Assembly (NCBI GenBank): GCA_030248225.1
Contig: JASANE010012242.1
Span: 1-64,000, forward strand
DNA from: Trileptium ribeirensis
Lineage: Eukaryota > Nematoda > Enoplea > Enoplida > Thoracostomopsidae
DNA length: 64,000 nucleotides
Reading direction: 5' to 3'
Both the position numbers and the translations under genes were made by a program. Positions 51,501 to 59,215 of the stretch are shown here, piece after piece (within the stretch, counting starts at the first letter, position 1; each line of letters opens with the position of its first letter). The notes under the pieces were generated by a model. It was not told the origin of the DNA, made no database searches, and was given only the letters and a program-made list of their open reading frames with translations.

Positions 51501-54500
51501 CTATATACTAAGTCTTAGTCTTAGCCTAGGCCAAGGTCCCTATATTACCCATGTACTAAGCCTAAGTATTAGGGGCTCCCGCCCCACCCCCGCCCCATCC
51601 CCGAACAGCCCCACTCTACGCCGTTCGTTTTTCTAACGTTATAACTTCCGGCTCTAAAGTTGACGTGGGTCAAAAGTATAATACTTAATAAAAATGTATT
51701 TAAATTTTTAGATTTTCCCGAACTCGATTCTCTATCACAAGATGAGTCGCTTCCCACGGATCCTGTTATGTTGCTTACAGAAGGCACACAAACAGAAACC
51801 GAAACAATATTACCGAACATCGTTATACAGGACGAACTGGTATGTTACACTGTAAACAAAACTAATATTATTATTATATGTTCCATTATTATGTACTACG
51901 CACCATTTACGATAAGATAAAGTTATTATGTGGTCCGAATTATGTCACGCGTGAAAATAAACATTGTTGAGCTGCGTTCGCACATTCAAATTTTTAGCTA
52001 AAAATTTGAGTCCAAAATGATACGTACACATTTGAACGCATAGTTTTGGCAATTTCAAAAGAGTGTTCTAACTTTTGTACCTTAAACATTAACCGATTAT
52101 AGAAAAAACATCTTTGAAAAATCTTGAGCTCAAAATTTAACAAAGCGTTGCAAAAAAAATTCGAAGCATAGTCAAAATAAACAAATTTCCATATAGACAT
52201 TTTCCCTGACAAAGTCAAACTGTGAGATAAATTTATATCAGTGAACACATATTCAATGTCACACACAGTTCATTTGTACTATCAAAATTTAAGGTATCAT
52301 AACTTTTCTCTGCATTTGTCACCAGGAGCGGAGCAGAACTTTGTACATATATACGCACAGTTCAGCTGATGCAAGTAATCAAGAAGCCAGGTGCGTTTAG
52401 TTCTGCGATCACGACTAAATAAGTGTGATTTTTTATTTACAAAAAAATCATATAGGTATTTATATTTCTATGGGTACCGCTAGTCATTGTAGAATTATTA
52501 CGATGGAAAGTACAGATGATGGTGAAGTTGTAATTTTTGGTTCACGTCTATAGAGGTCGCTCGAAACTTGCTTGTGAGGTCGCTTGAAACTTGCTTGTGA
52601 GAAATTTCCTGTTAGCTCTTAGCTTGCTCAATGTTCAGAAATTATATGTTTTGGAAGTCTCCATTTGCTGCAAATATTTACTATGAAAGAGCGTACACGT
52701 GATGGCTAATCTGTAATTTTTGATTCTTGTTTATAGAGGTCGCTCGAAACTTGCTTGTGAGGTCGTTCGAAACTTGCTTGTGAGAAAGTTGCTGTTTGCT
52801 CTTAGCTTGCTCAATGTTCCAGAATATTATGTCTTGGAAGTCTCACCATTTACTGTCTATAATCTCTACGATGGAACATATATATGATATCGAAACTAAT
52901 TGTTTTGACTCTCCTTCATAGAGGTCGCTTGAAACTTGTTTGTGAGAAAGTTGCTGGGGTTTGCTCTTAGCTTGCTGAATGTTAAAATTTTTATGTCTTG
53001 CAATTCACACCATTTGCTGTGTGTATTCTCTATGAAATAACGCACAAATGATGGCGAATCTGTAATTTTTGATTCTTGTTTACACAGGTCGCTCGAAACT
53101 TGCTTGTGAGAAATTTCCTGTTAGCTCTTAGCTTGCTCAATGTTCAGAACTTATATGTTTTGGAAGCCTCCATTTGCTGCAAATATTTACTATGTAAGAG
53201 AGTATACATGATGGCGTAGTTGTAATTTTTGATTCTCGCTTTTATATAGACGTCACTCGAAACTTGTTTGTGAGAAAGTTGCTTGTTTGCTCTTAATAGC
53301 TCGCTCAATGTTCAAATTTTTATGTCTTCGGAAGTCTCATCATGTGCTCTGTATAATCTCTACGACTGAACGTATACATAGCGAATCTAATTGTTTCGAA
53401 TCTCCTTTGCAAAGGTCGCTCGAAACATGTTTGTGAGACTGTTACATGCTTGCCCTTAGCTTGCTCAATCTTGAAAATTGGAAGTTTCACCATTTCCAGT
53501 CTATATTCTCTACGAAAGAACATATACATGATGGCGGACCAGTATATTTTGACGCTTCATTGTAGAGGTCGGCCGAAACTTGCTTGTGAGAAATTGCGGA
53601 ATACACGAGAAATTAAGCCTGTTGAATACGATAAATAATGTATTTTTAAATAACAATAATAATTTGTAATTATCCAGATGTGCCCAGGCGTTACCGTTTT
53701 AAGAAGCTTTACGGTTTTGGTTTTCTTTATGGTTAGTGGTTCGTAATAACTTAAATTTATATACAGTTTTGCATGGTTCTAAAAGTCTTGGAACTGATAA
53801 CTGTTCGCTCCGACATCTAAAAAGTTACATATATCTGTTGTCATTGTACAATTTTGCATTAGCATTTCACAGCAGTGGCCTATGTACGCCTTATAACGCA
53901 ATTATGAAAATTTGAGGCACAGTTGAAGCAGTAAGTTTATAAATTATTTATGAATTCGATGACAACATAAGGTGTAAGTGCTTGCGTTGGTTGTATTTTA
54001 GGAACCACTGGAAGAAGCGCTTCAGCTATTGGATATTCCGTCGGAAATGTTCGGACAATATGCAAGCCCACCAAATTCACCGGAGCCGTTTGAAGTGTTT
54101 GTACACGACCGTGCCGGCTCGCCAACCCCTAGTTTGCAACGACAACATGAATTTGACACGTATACACACCAAACACAAACATCACAGTCACTAGTTGATT
54201 TAACGCTAGTACATGCTATACATTCCGCGCTTGGCTTACCAGAAGCGACACGTTCAAATCAAGGACCCGTATCGCACAATGAAAATGAATTCCAACAAAT
54301 CAGTTTTCCTTCCGAACATGCTCATAGCAGTCGTCTAGAATCAAGCAGCTCCATGGAAGGGGATGCAATGTTTGACTCCTACAATCAGCCAATATTATCA
54401 ATAGTCAACCCGCTCGAAGATCCAGCTTTATCGCCAATAATTGAATTCGCTCAAATGCTTCTAACACCTTCAGCGTTACTTCCAACAGTATCGAACAGTA

Positions 54501-57304
54501 GAAATGATAGTAGCTTTACTGAGAAGCCCATGCTGGACGCTAAAAAGTTAGCAGACGCTGCAAGAGCCTTACGTAGCCGACAGGATGCATTTAGAAATGC
54601 ATCTGGTCAAACATCTTGCTCACTGCTGGATTTAACACTTCGAAAGTCGCGGTCTGATTCGTTTAGTGGCGATTCCGACTACGATTCTGAAAACAAGCTC
54701 ACTGATGGTTTCCAGTACTCGCCATTAGTAGAAGCGGTTTTAAGCCCCGGTGCAATAATTACGACCGAAGATATCACACCTACACTGTTTCGTCCTTCAA
54801 CTTACCTCATATCATCCAGCACGCCTTGTCTTCCAAGATCTTGCTTTGTCAAAGGTTATTCTGCGCCTATACTACAAGGTGTCGATAAAAGGTTGCAAAC
54901 TGGTATATCAATTTTAGATTTGAGTAAATCCATGTCACGGGCTCCGCTCGCAAATTCACAGGGCTTCGAAAGGCATGGCAGTTGGGCAGATAGTGGCAGA
55001 TATTCGGATTTAAGTGATTCCTCGCTAGCTCCTCAGCAAATATCTGCAATAAACGAGCTAATCCGGAGTTTGCTGTCGCCTAACTATCATTCTAGTTCCA
55101 CTATTGCTCAACTTGTTGAAAAAGCTTCAAGCCGTGATTCATTATATTTGTCAAAAAACATTCAGACAAATCTTTCCGTACTAAATTTGCAAACTAATAT
55201 ACCTGAGAACAATCAATTGGGCGCCAAAAGTTCTAGTTTTGGCACCTGTGACGCATTACCAACACTAAATCTTGCAAATCAGACGCCTCGCAAGGACTTT
55301 ATAGTGAAACTTCTTTCGGCAGAGGCAAGTCCGTTTTCAGGCGTTAGACTGGAAACAATGTTACAAAACAATAGTACACTTCAAGACGTTGGCTTGCAAA
55401 CTGGCTATTACTCTTTGCTCAACCTGAAACAATTTGCTGATAGCGATGTTGATGATGGTGCTATATCGAAACCTAATTCGCAATCACATGTACTCGACGA
55501 CTTAGCCAAAGTATTTCTTTCAAGTCATGTGATAGATAATCTTTCAGACGTAATAGCGTCAACCAAATCCAAGCTAGATTTGAAGAACCCGAACGAGCAG
55601 CGTCACACGCAGACAGTTGGAGGTTTATTTGTTCCCGAAGATTATTTAATTAATGTTTTTCAATCTCAGCATTCCGCCACCACCGAAGAAACAGGTGACA
55701 GTGAAGCCGTGTCGCATCAAAACATTCCAACCCGCAAGCACTCGACAACACCATCCAACGTCAATCCTGTCGTCGCCCACCTTGTTATCCGCAGTAAACC
55801 AAATGACAATGACTGCTGTGACAATTATCTCCAGTACGAATATGATATCGATACTTCGTCATCATCAACACTGAAAGCCAGCGTTCAATGTCAAACTGGC
55901 ATTGAATTACTCAGAGAATATGCGAAACAAATATTTAGTGACGGCCAAAATGTTACAACTAAATGCCAATACACATTAACAGTGAACTTAGGTCAAAACA
56001 AGGAGCAGCAATTCCCTGAACCGGGCGACAACGAAACTCAAACAGATTTCAAACTTGTGCGTCCTTTAATTATCGAGTTATTAAACCAACTACATGCATC
56101 GGGTGAATTAACTCCGCTAACTGAAAATGGAGATCCAATTATCTATAGCGAAAAGAACGCTGTTTTTGACTGGAACCCTATACTCGATAAGTATCGAGCA
56201 GATTGGGCCAAACCTCCGTGTGTGATAATGACAGCAACACAAACTAATACAAAAACTTTTGAAGTGATTGATGTCAAATGCCAGACAAAATTTTCCTATT
56301 TGAGCGACCTGAACAGTTTACCAGTAGAATCGGCTGTGCAACCATCAATTTCGCTAACTGAACGAAATGTTCAATCAGATACGACCAATGATGAGTGTCA
56401 AGTCATTGAATCAGAGCTAGACCAACCACCACAGTTTGACACAGATGAACTTGCATCAATCACAGCACAAACTGGGCTCTCGCTGCTTGATTTGATATCC
56501 GCACTGGTACAAACTGACGATATCAGTGTAGAAATTGACGACGAAGCTGCGATTATGGGTGGAAGTCGAGGGAAACGTATAAGCCGCTCGGATGTTGGGC
56601 TATCGCTAACCCTATTTAGCGATGACGGTAGTGGTTCGATCGAAATTACAGCACCTGAGCCTGGCTTTAGTAATCTATTTGGAGATCAGCTGGAATATGT
56701 CGATAACTCAGTTCAAACCTCGCCTATACTTACTCGGGTTAACGAAATTGACTACGACGATGGAGATGAACAGATACAAAATTATCCACTGCGAGCAATA
56801 AAAATACACTTAGTCAAACGTAGCACACAGACGGACGAAATTAAGCTCTACACTGCAGCATGCCAAACACTTCCGCCGGGTCCAGAACTACCGGCTATCC
56901 CCGGAGCAGGTGGTGGCGGATTTCGAAATATATTTCGAAAATTTACGATACCACGCGCCCAAGACATAGAGCTTCGTACCGCCGATTTTCCGCGAAACAA
57001 ACGCGTGCAAACTGTTGAGGATTGGCCGTACATTTCACCGGCTCCAGAAGGCTACATCGATATTGAAACACAAACAGTTGATTCATATCTGCGTTTATCA
57101 CGCCGATTAGCTGATCTCAGCGGGCGACGTGGGACGTTCCATATGAATATTATGGCGGTACCAAATTTTGGTGGTAGTAACCGCAATATAGCTTCTCCTA
57201 TACGAAAAATAAGCGGCTCCAATCGGAATCAAGGTCAAATGTCACCAGACGGGACCAGAATGCAAAAAGCAATGCGAGCAATAGCTAATTTTGGAAGAAC
57301 TTAA
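30408..57304 (+). CDS. Two-pore-domain (K2P/TWK) potassium channel with a giant C-terminal tail
   Basis: Eight exons (30408-30585, 34679-35143, 39617-39819, 40504-40801, 42650-42823, 49611-49904, 51712-51839, 54002-57304) join in frame into 1,680 residues; all introns are GT-AG. K2P channels pass background K+ current as dimers in the plasma membrane. M1 is ~114-134, P1 filter TTIGYG 212-217, M2 ~227-247, M3 ~341-358, P2 filter TTIGLGD 377-383, M4 ~393-413. Residues 1-113 are cytoplasmic; 135-200 would be the extracellular cap. KRRAS (283-287) and RRES in the M2-M3 loop fit PKA sites. Family members are usually 350-700 residues, so the 1,240-residue tail after residue 440 is exceptional. A missed small exon in the 6.8-kb fifth intron cannot be excluded. 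Confidence 0.9.
31141..31375. repeat. Dispersed ~230-bp repeat, copy 2
   Basis: Counterpart of 14991-15215, same orientation. AACGCACGTTTAGCT and a later AACGCACGATAGTTG suggest internal or terminal repetition of an AACGCAC motif. Confidence 0.6.
33059..33319. mobile_element. Possible non-autonomous hAT-like element
   Basis: One end begins CAGGGGCGACACC and the other, read inward on the minus strand, CAGGCCCGTAGTCAAGGGG; both are styles common at hAT-type ends. They do not pair base for base, so this may be two element ends rather than one element. Confidence 0.3.
34679..35143 (+). CDS. K2P channel exon 2 (M1, cap, first pore helix; residues 60-214)
   Basis: Encodes the N-terminal linker, M1 (LVPVGLLIVYSVIGGALFW), the helical cap segment with ESKTSRIGKALRIATE, and P1 up to T-T-I. 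The exon ends ACAATAG before GTTCGT, inside the first glycine codon of GYG. That phase-1 position is the intron shared by most metazoan K2P genes, which strongly supports the model. A Cys in the cap (SLNCPTP) may make the inter-subunit disulphide. Confidence 0.92.
35390..35832. repeat. Two-copy tandem duplication, 224-bp period
   Basis: Copies begin GACGAGATAGTGTGAACG at 35390 and 35614 and differ at very few positions. Both end CAGCAAAGGTATACT. Recent duplication within an intron. Confidence 0.93.
36990..37195. mobile_element. MITE of the AGTCCACTTTA family, partial copy 2
   Basis: Matches the right half of the copy at 46115-46605: TTCGTACGTCACACAGGTCCTTGTTCGCGTTC, an ATGAACACAAATCTT block, TGATTTTG, then GCCTAAAGCGGACTC as the terminal repeat. 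The left half is missing. Confidence 0.65.
37540..37960. repeat. Diverged ~275-bp tandem duplication
   Basis: Shared order of strings: GAAGCTATAGTAGAAATTTTGG / AGATACAGCTATAATTTTGA, TTTGGCCATATTTATG / TCGGTCATTTTTATG, then ATTTTTCGAAAAG. A further relative occurs at 63788-63900. Confidence 0.5.
38164..38530. repeat. Diverged tandem duplication, ~183-bp period
   Basis: TATAAAATTATATATTTATTG...GGAGACAATTAGTAACACAGAAAA and later ATAAAATTATGTATTTATCG...GGAGACAATTTGGTAACGCAGAAAA. Both continue into AATATGGC(T/C)GA-ACGAT-TTTTCTGAACAG. Confidence 0.75.
38931..39230. repeat. Poly(C) tracts bounding a ~75-bp direct duplication
   Basis: A ~65-base C tract with scattered G and A (38931-38995) precedes a ~78-base segment (39022-39100). 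A second C tract (39119-39142) precedes a near-exact repeat of that segment (39151-39226). The duplicated piece starts CCAAAG(G)TTTTACCAAAA. Same combination as at 19958-20292. Confidence 0.85.
39617..39819 (+). CDS. K2P channel exon 3 (rest of P1, M2; residues 215-282)
   Basis: Begins after TATTTCAG and completes GYGNVSPAT. M2 follows as GKIATIIYSLFGIPLVLAIL, with GIPL and a G-D-L-G-K after it, both hallmarks of K2P M2. Ends FQ before GTATGC, phase 0. Confidence 0.93.
39820..40503 (+). other. K2P intron 3 (684 bp)
   Basis: AT-rich, no repeat or exon recognised. Confidence 0.6.
40504..40801 (+). CDS. K2P channel exon 4 (M2-M3 loop, M3, second pore helix; residues 283-382)
   Basis: Starts KRRASRYNEKFYDIEAML, a basic then acidic cytoplasmic loop with two PKA-like sites (RRAS, RRES). 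M3 is APAIILSVAWLIFCSGLFLL, followed by WTFFDSFYFFFISATTIGLG. The donor GTAAGC falls one base into the last glycine codon of the filter. Confidence 0.93.
40802..42649 (+). other. K2P intron 4 (1.8 kb)
   Basis: AT-rich. Contains the tRNA-like sequence listed below and a run near 42470-42650 where GCATCC(A/G)GA-(C/T)A-ATAA-TTTTAA-TTTCAG-like strings recur about four times, ending at the true acceptor. Confidence 0.5.
42183..42247 (-). tRNA. Degenerate tRNA-like sequence (pseudogene or SINE head)
   Basis: Read on the minus strand it has an A-box-like TGGTGTAGTAGTCAGCAC and a B-box-like TTCGATCC at normal spacing. A weak acceptor pairing (TGCCCA with TAGGCA) and a D-stem (GTG with CAC) can be drawn. 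The anticodon arm (around CTTATAA) does not fold cleanly, so a functional tRNA is unlikely and no identity is assigned. Confidence 0.4.
42650..42823 (+). CDS. K2P channel exon 5 (end of P2, M4; residues 382-440)
   Basis: Completes the second filter as G-D-V-V-P, then M4 (MILNFGLVIFGLCLISMCIN), VIQMKIEDFFYRI and a helical KEEYQKLMDEE. Donor GTATAC, phase 1. The acceptor is ATATTTCAG. Confidence 0.93.
46115..46605. mobile_element. MITE of the AGTCCACTTTA family, best copy
   Basis: About 490 bp with terminal inverted repeats: GCGTGAGTCCACTTTAGGTGC on the left and the complement of GCACCTAAAGTGGACTCATGC on the right. Interior non-coding, with TTTTCCCTTATGTACGCGAAC and many CGCGAAC/GTTCGC strings. 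No transposase; superfamily unassigned. Confidence 0.85.
48605..48800. mobile_element. Telomere-repeat MITE, copy B (inverted)
   Basis: Reverse orientation relative to copies A and C. Contains TTAGGCTTAGTG, then CTTAGCTTAGGC and AAGGCTTAGGCTTAGTATATCG. The right end complement, GTAACCCTGAGGGGC, matches copy A's left end GTAACCTGAGGAGCC. The left end has GGTACGTTATAACGTTAGAAA. Confidence 0.85.
49611..49904 (+). CDS. K2P channel exon 6 (proximal tail; residues 440-538)
   Basis: Begins after CCTTATAG and completes a glycine codon: G-IVNEEDRSKILKKAWDK. Contains VKYTQTPD (494-501), a canonical K-x-T-Q-T LC8-type motif, and VGVQYELQAARY. Ends LFQEF before GTGAGA. Exon 5 to 6 and 6 to 7 phases agree (both 1). 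Confidence 0.85.
50068..50430. mobile_element. G-rich foldback element
   Basis: Arms of about 105 bp (50068-50172 and 50328-50430) are inverted copies: GAGTGCATTAG..AAG-GTATGACACTTCC...CGCGGGCGTT-TCGGCC. The centre carries repeated CCCCCCAGTTTCTGGGG-type units with G or C runs of up to about 12. Potential quadruplex former. Confidence 0.85.
50530..50880. mobile_element. Foldback element with subterminal tandem units
   Basis: The left part repeats units like CCATTAAT-CACC-CATGTTCTTGA; the right part carries the same units inverted (TCAAGAATGTGGTGGGGGTA). Unit length is about 35-45 bp and copies are diverged. Confidence 0.7.
51458..51664. mobile_element. Telomere-repeat MITE, copy C (complete)
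   Basis: A 207-bp element with ~25-bp terminal inverted repeats starting GTCAACTTTAGAG at both ends. Inside are CTAAGTCTTAGTCTTAGCC and CTAAGCCTAAGTATTAGGGG, a C-rich block, and TTTTTCTAACGTTATAAC. It ends 47 bases before K2P exon 7. Confidence 0.9.
51712..51839 (+). CDS. K2P channel exon 7 (residues 538-580)
   Basis: Short exon with acceptor TTTTTAG and donor GTATGT. Encodes DFPELDSLSQDESLPTD and a LTEGTQTETET segment (TQT at 563-565). Acidic, Ser/Thr-rich, likely disordered. Phase 1 in, phase 0 out. Confidence 0.85.
51840..54001 (+). other. K2P intron 7 (2.2 kb)
   Basis: About half of it is the tandem array 52540-53610. The rest is AT-rich with no exon seen. Acceptor GTATTTTAG. Confidence 0.7.
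52540..53610. repeat. Intronic satellite-like array, ~160-185-bp unit, seven copies
   Basis: Each unit begins AGAGGTCGCTCGAAACTTGC and TTGTGAGAAA, then GCTCTTAGCTTGCTCAATGTTC, then ATGTCTTGGAAGTCTC. Starts lie near 52553, 52737, 52920, 53087, 53250, 53412 and 53565. The first two units have the CGAAACTTGCTTGTGAGGTCG core doubled. Copies are about 80-90% alike by eye. Confidence 0.9.
54002..57304 (+). CDS. K2P channel exon 8: 1,100-residue repeat-bearing tail
   Basis: A single 3.3-kb exon open from the acceptor to TAA at 57302. The protein is polar, Ser/Asp/Thr-rich and low in aromatic residues. Six copies of Q-T-x-x-S-h-h-[D/N]-L start at residues 639, 783, 879, 968, 1046 (one extra residue) and 1403, with a degenerate one at 1211. 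Between them recur amphipathic segments ending in LSP or LSS (722-741, 820-835, 929-946, 1012-1027, 1077-1091, 1217-1230, 1269-1285). TQT tripeptides occur at 638, 1116, 1259, 1326, 1522 and 1603. The last 150 residues are basic (RLSRRLADLSGRRG, NRNIASPIRKISGSN). No known domain was recognised. Confidence 0.9.
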   Translation, partial: EPLEEALQLLDIPSEMFGQYASPPNSPEPFEVFVHDRAGSPTPSLQRQHEFDTYTHQTQTSQSLVDLTLVHAIHSALGLPEATRSNQGPVSHNENEFQQISFPSEHAHSSRLESSSSMEGDAMFDSYNQPILSIVNPLEDPALSPIIEFAQMLLTPSALLPTVSNSRNDSSFTEKPMLDAKKLADAARALRSRQDAFRNASGQTSCSLLDLTLRKSRSDSFSGDSDYDSENKLTDGFQYSPLVEAVLSPGAIITTEDITPTLFRPSTYLISSSTPCLPRSCFVKGYSAPILQGVDKRLQTGISILDLSKSMSRAPLANSQGFERHGSWADSGRYSDLSDSSLAPQQISAINELIRSLLSPNYHSSSTIAQLVEKASSRDSLYLSKNIQTNLSVLNLQTNIPENNQLGAKSSSFGTCDALPTLNLANQTPRKDFIVKLLSAEASPFSGVRLETMLQNNSTLQDVGLQTGYYSLLNLKQFADSDVDDGAISKPNSQSHVLDDLAKVFLSSHVIDNLSDVIASTKSKLDLKNPNEQRHTQTVGGLFVPEDYLINVFQSQHSATTEETGDSEAVSHQNIPTRKHSTTPSNVNPVVAHLVIRSKPNDNDCCDNYLQYEYDIDTSSSSTLKASVQCQTGIELLREYAKQIFSDGQNVTTKCQYTLTVNLGQNKEQQFPEPGDNETQTDFKLVRPLIIELLNQLHASGELTPLTENGDPIIYSEKNAVFDWNPILDKYRADWAKPPCVIMTATQTNTKTFEVIDVKCQTKFSYLSDLNSLPVESAVQPSISLTERNVQSDTTNDECQVIESELDQPPQFDTDELASITAQTGLSLLDLISALVQTDDISVEIDDEAAIMGGSRGKRISRSDVGLSLTLFSDDGSGSIEITAPEPGFSNLFGDQLEYVDNSVQTSPILTRVNEIDYDDGDEQIQNYPLRAIKIHLVKRSTQTDEIKLYTAACQTLPPGPELPAIPGAGGGGFRNIFRKFTIPRAQDIELRTADFPRNKRVQTVEDWPYISPAPEGYIDIETQTVDSYLRLSRRLADLSGRRGTFHMNIMAVPNFGGSNRNIASPIRKISGSNRNQGQMSPDGTRMQKAMRAIANFGRT

Positions 57305-57326
57305 TCGTTTATAGTTTTCAAAAACT

Positions 57327-57332
57327 AATAAA
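57327..57332 (+). promoter_or_regulatory. Poly(A) signal AATAAA of the K2P gene
   Basis: A canonical AATAAA lies 22 bases after the TAA stop, in a short AT-rich 3' flank, so the 3'UTR may be very short. No competing signal lies between. Confidence 0.6.
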
Positions 57333-57385
57333 AGCTATTATATAACTCTTAACATGGATGATTCAACTCGCGCTCTAAGTCAAGC

Positions 57386-58180
57386 ATCTCCAGACGGATG
57401 TAGAATGCAAAAACAATGCAAGCAATTGTAGTTAATTTAGCAGAGCTTAATTCATTTAGAGACCGTATCGGGTCAAATTTTCAGTCCCGATCCAACTTAG
57501 AATGCAAAAACAATGCAAAAATTGTAGTTAATTTAGCAGAGCTTAATTCATTTAGAGACCGTATCGGGTCAAATTTTCAGTCCCGATCCAACTTAGAATG
57601 CAAAAACAATGCACGCAATTGTAGTTAATTTAGCAGAGCTTAATTCATTTAGAGACCGCACCGGATCAAATTTTCAGTCCCGATCCAACTTAGAATGCAA
57701 AAACAATGCAAGCAATTGTAGTTAATTTAGCAGAGCTTAATTCATTTAGAGACCGTATCGGGTCAAATTTTCAGTCCCGATCCAACTTAGAATGCAAAAA
57801 CAATGCAAGCAATTGTAGTTAATTAAGCAGAGCTTAATTCATTTAGAGACCGCACCGGATCAAATTTTCAGTCCCGATCCAACTTAGAATGCAAAAACAA
57901 TGCAAGCAATGGTAGTTAATTTAGCAGAGCTTAATTCATTTAGAGACCGCACCGGATCAAATTTTCAGTCCCGATCCAACTTAGAATGCAAAAACAATGC
58001 AAGCAATTGTAGTTAATTTAGCAGAGCTTAATTCATTTAGAGACTGCACCGGATCAAATTTTCAGTCCCGATCCAACTTAGAATGCAAAAACAATGCAAG
58101 CAATTGTAGTTAATTTAGCAGAGCTTAATTCATTTAGAGCCCGCACTGGATCAAATTTTCAGTCCCGATCAACTATTCGT
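57386..58180. repeat. ~97-bp tandem array derived from the 3' end of the K2P gene
   Basis: Eight units with AATGCAAAAACAATGC at 57404, 57501, 57597, 57694, 57791, 57888, 57985 and 58082. Unit 1 starts TCTCCAGACGG and aligns through AGAATGCAAAAA-CAATGC, AGCAAT and AGAGCTTAAT with the gene's final codons at 57242-57306 (TCACCAGACGG, AGAATGCAAAAAGCAATGC, AGCAAT, AGAACTTAAT). The other ~45 bp of the unit (ATCAAATTTTCAGTCCCGAT) have no clear source. Units differ mainly at CCGTATCGGG versus CCGCACCGGA, a higher-order pattern. Confidence 0.9.
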
Positions 58181-58935
58181 AGACACGACCTGAATGCAGT
58201 CACTCAAGCACAAAATATGCACTATGAATATAATAAAAGATGTTTAAATCTATGTGTTTGCGTTTCAGTGTGTTTTGTGCAGTACTTATATATTTATAGC
58301 ACATGTATTACATGATCATTGCCATTGATCATAACTAAGTCCACCAATTGTTACGTTGGGATTGTGCAAAATCGTGTACTACACGCAGATGGAACATGAT
58401 ACGTGACGACATTAAATTGGGTCATTGTTTGATCCGGCGACCCGAGTCGGGATTTGACTCGACCCGACTGCGGTCTCCAGTTCAAAGAACTATTCAAAAA
58501 CAGTACTGACGCTATAGTATATTATATAATGTTTATATATACAATTAGACATTAGCACTGTTTTTGAATAGTTCTTTAATCTGGAGACTATATATATGTA
58601 TTTAGCTGTATTTTAATATATATTTATAAAACTACATATATGTGTATGCTTTAAGATAAGTAAATTTCAATTCTAACCTCTGTTTTAATATATGTCGAGT
58701 CCGGCTATATTGGTTACATGTTCACACGTCACATTGGTTTGTCACGTTTGGGGCTGTTAGCTATGCGTATGTTTCAACTCAGTACACTATTTCAGCTGGT
58801 TAAACAAACTAACTAGCCGCAACGCTTTCAGTACGGCGATTTTGTAGTGGTAAAAATGATAACAACTGATGTGTGTAATGAATCAAGCAAAAATAATGAC
58901 TTGTTATACGGATCAAGCATATGTAGTATACTCGT
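58181..58935. other. Intergenic stretch downstream of the array
   Basis: Contains the hairpin element 58473-58588 and, just before it, GACCCGAGTCGGGATTTGACTC-like GACCCG strings similar to those at 63694-63755. No gene seen. Confidence 0.5.
58473..58588. repeat. ~33-bp inverted repeat around an AT-rich loop
   Basis: GTCTCCAGTTCAAAGAACTA on the left (58473 on) pairs with TAGTTCTTTAATCTGGAGAC at the right (to 58588); the arms continue through TTCAAAAACAGT. Loop about 50 bases. A small MITE or hairpin. Confidence 0.85.
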
Positions 58936-59215
58936 CTAATATCAACACCCTGTTGCATAAAGGCGGTCGTTGGTCAATATTTAAGGAAACGGAGCGAGCC
59001 GAGTGAATGACGTTTCCCCTTATATCATGTCTAATATCAGCACCCTGTCGCATAAAAGGCGGTCGTTGGTCAATATTTATGGAAACGGAGCGAGCCAAGT
59101 GAATTGAGTTTCCCCTTATATCATGTCTAATATCAGCACCCTGATGTGTAAACGGCGGTCGTTGGTCTATATTTATTCAAACGGAGCGAACGAAGTGAGT
59201 GGAGTGCCCCCTGGC
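58936..59215. repeat. Three-copy tandem repeat, ~95-bp unit
   Basis: Each unit carries TAATATCA(A/G)CACCCTG, GGCGGTCGTTGGTC, ATATTTA-GGAAACGGAGCGAGC and TTTCCCCTTATATCATGTC. Copy 3 is the most diverged. Confidence 0.92.

Larger units (their letters stand above)
49905..51711 (+). other. K2P intron 6 (1.8 kb)
   Basis: Crowded with three inverted-repeat elements (50068-50430, 50530-50880, 51458-51664) and a solo end of the telomere-repeat MITE at about 51101-51145. Confidence 0.7.
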
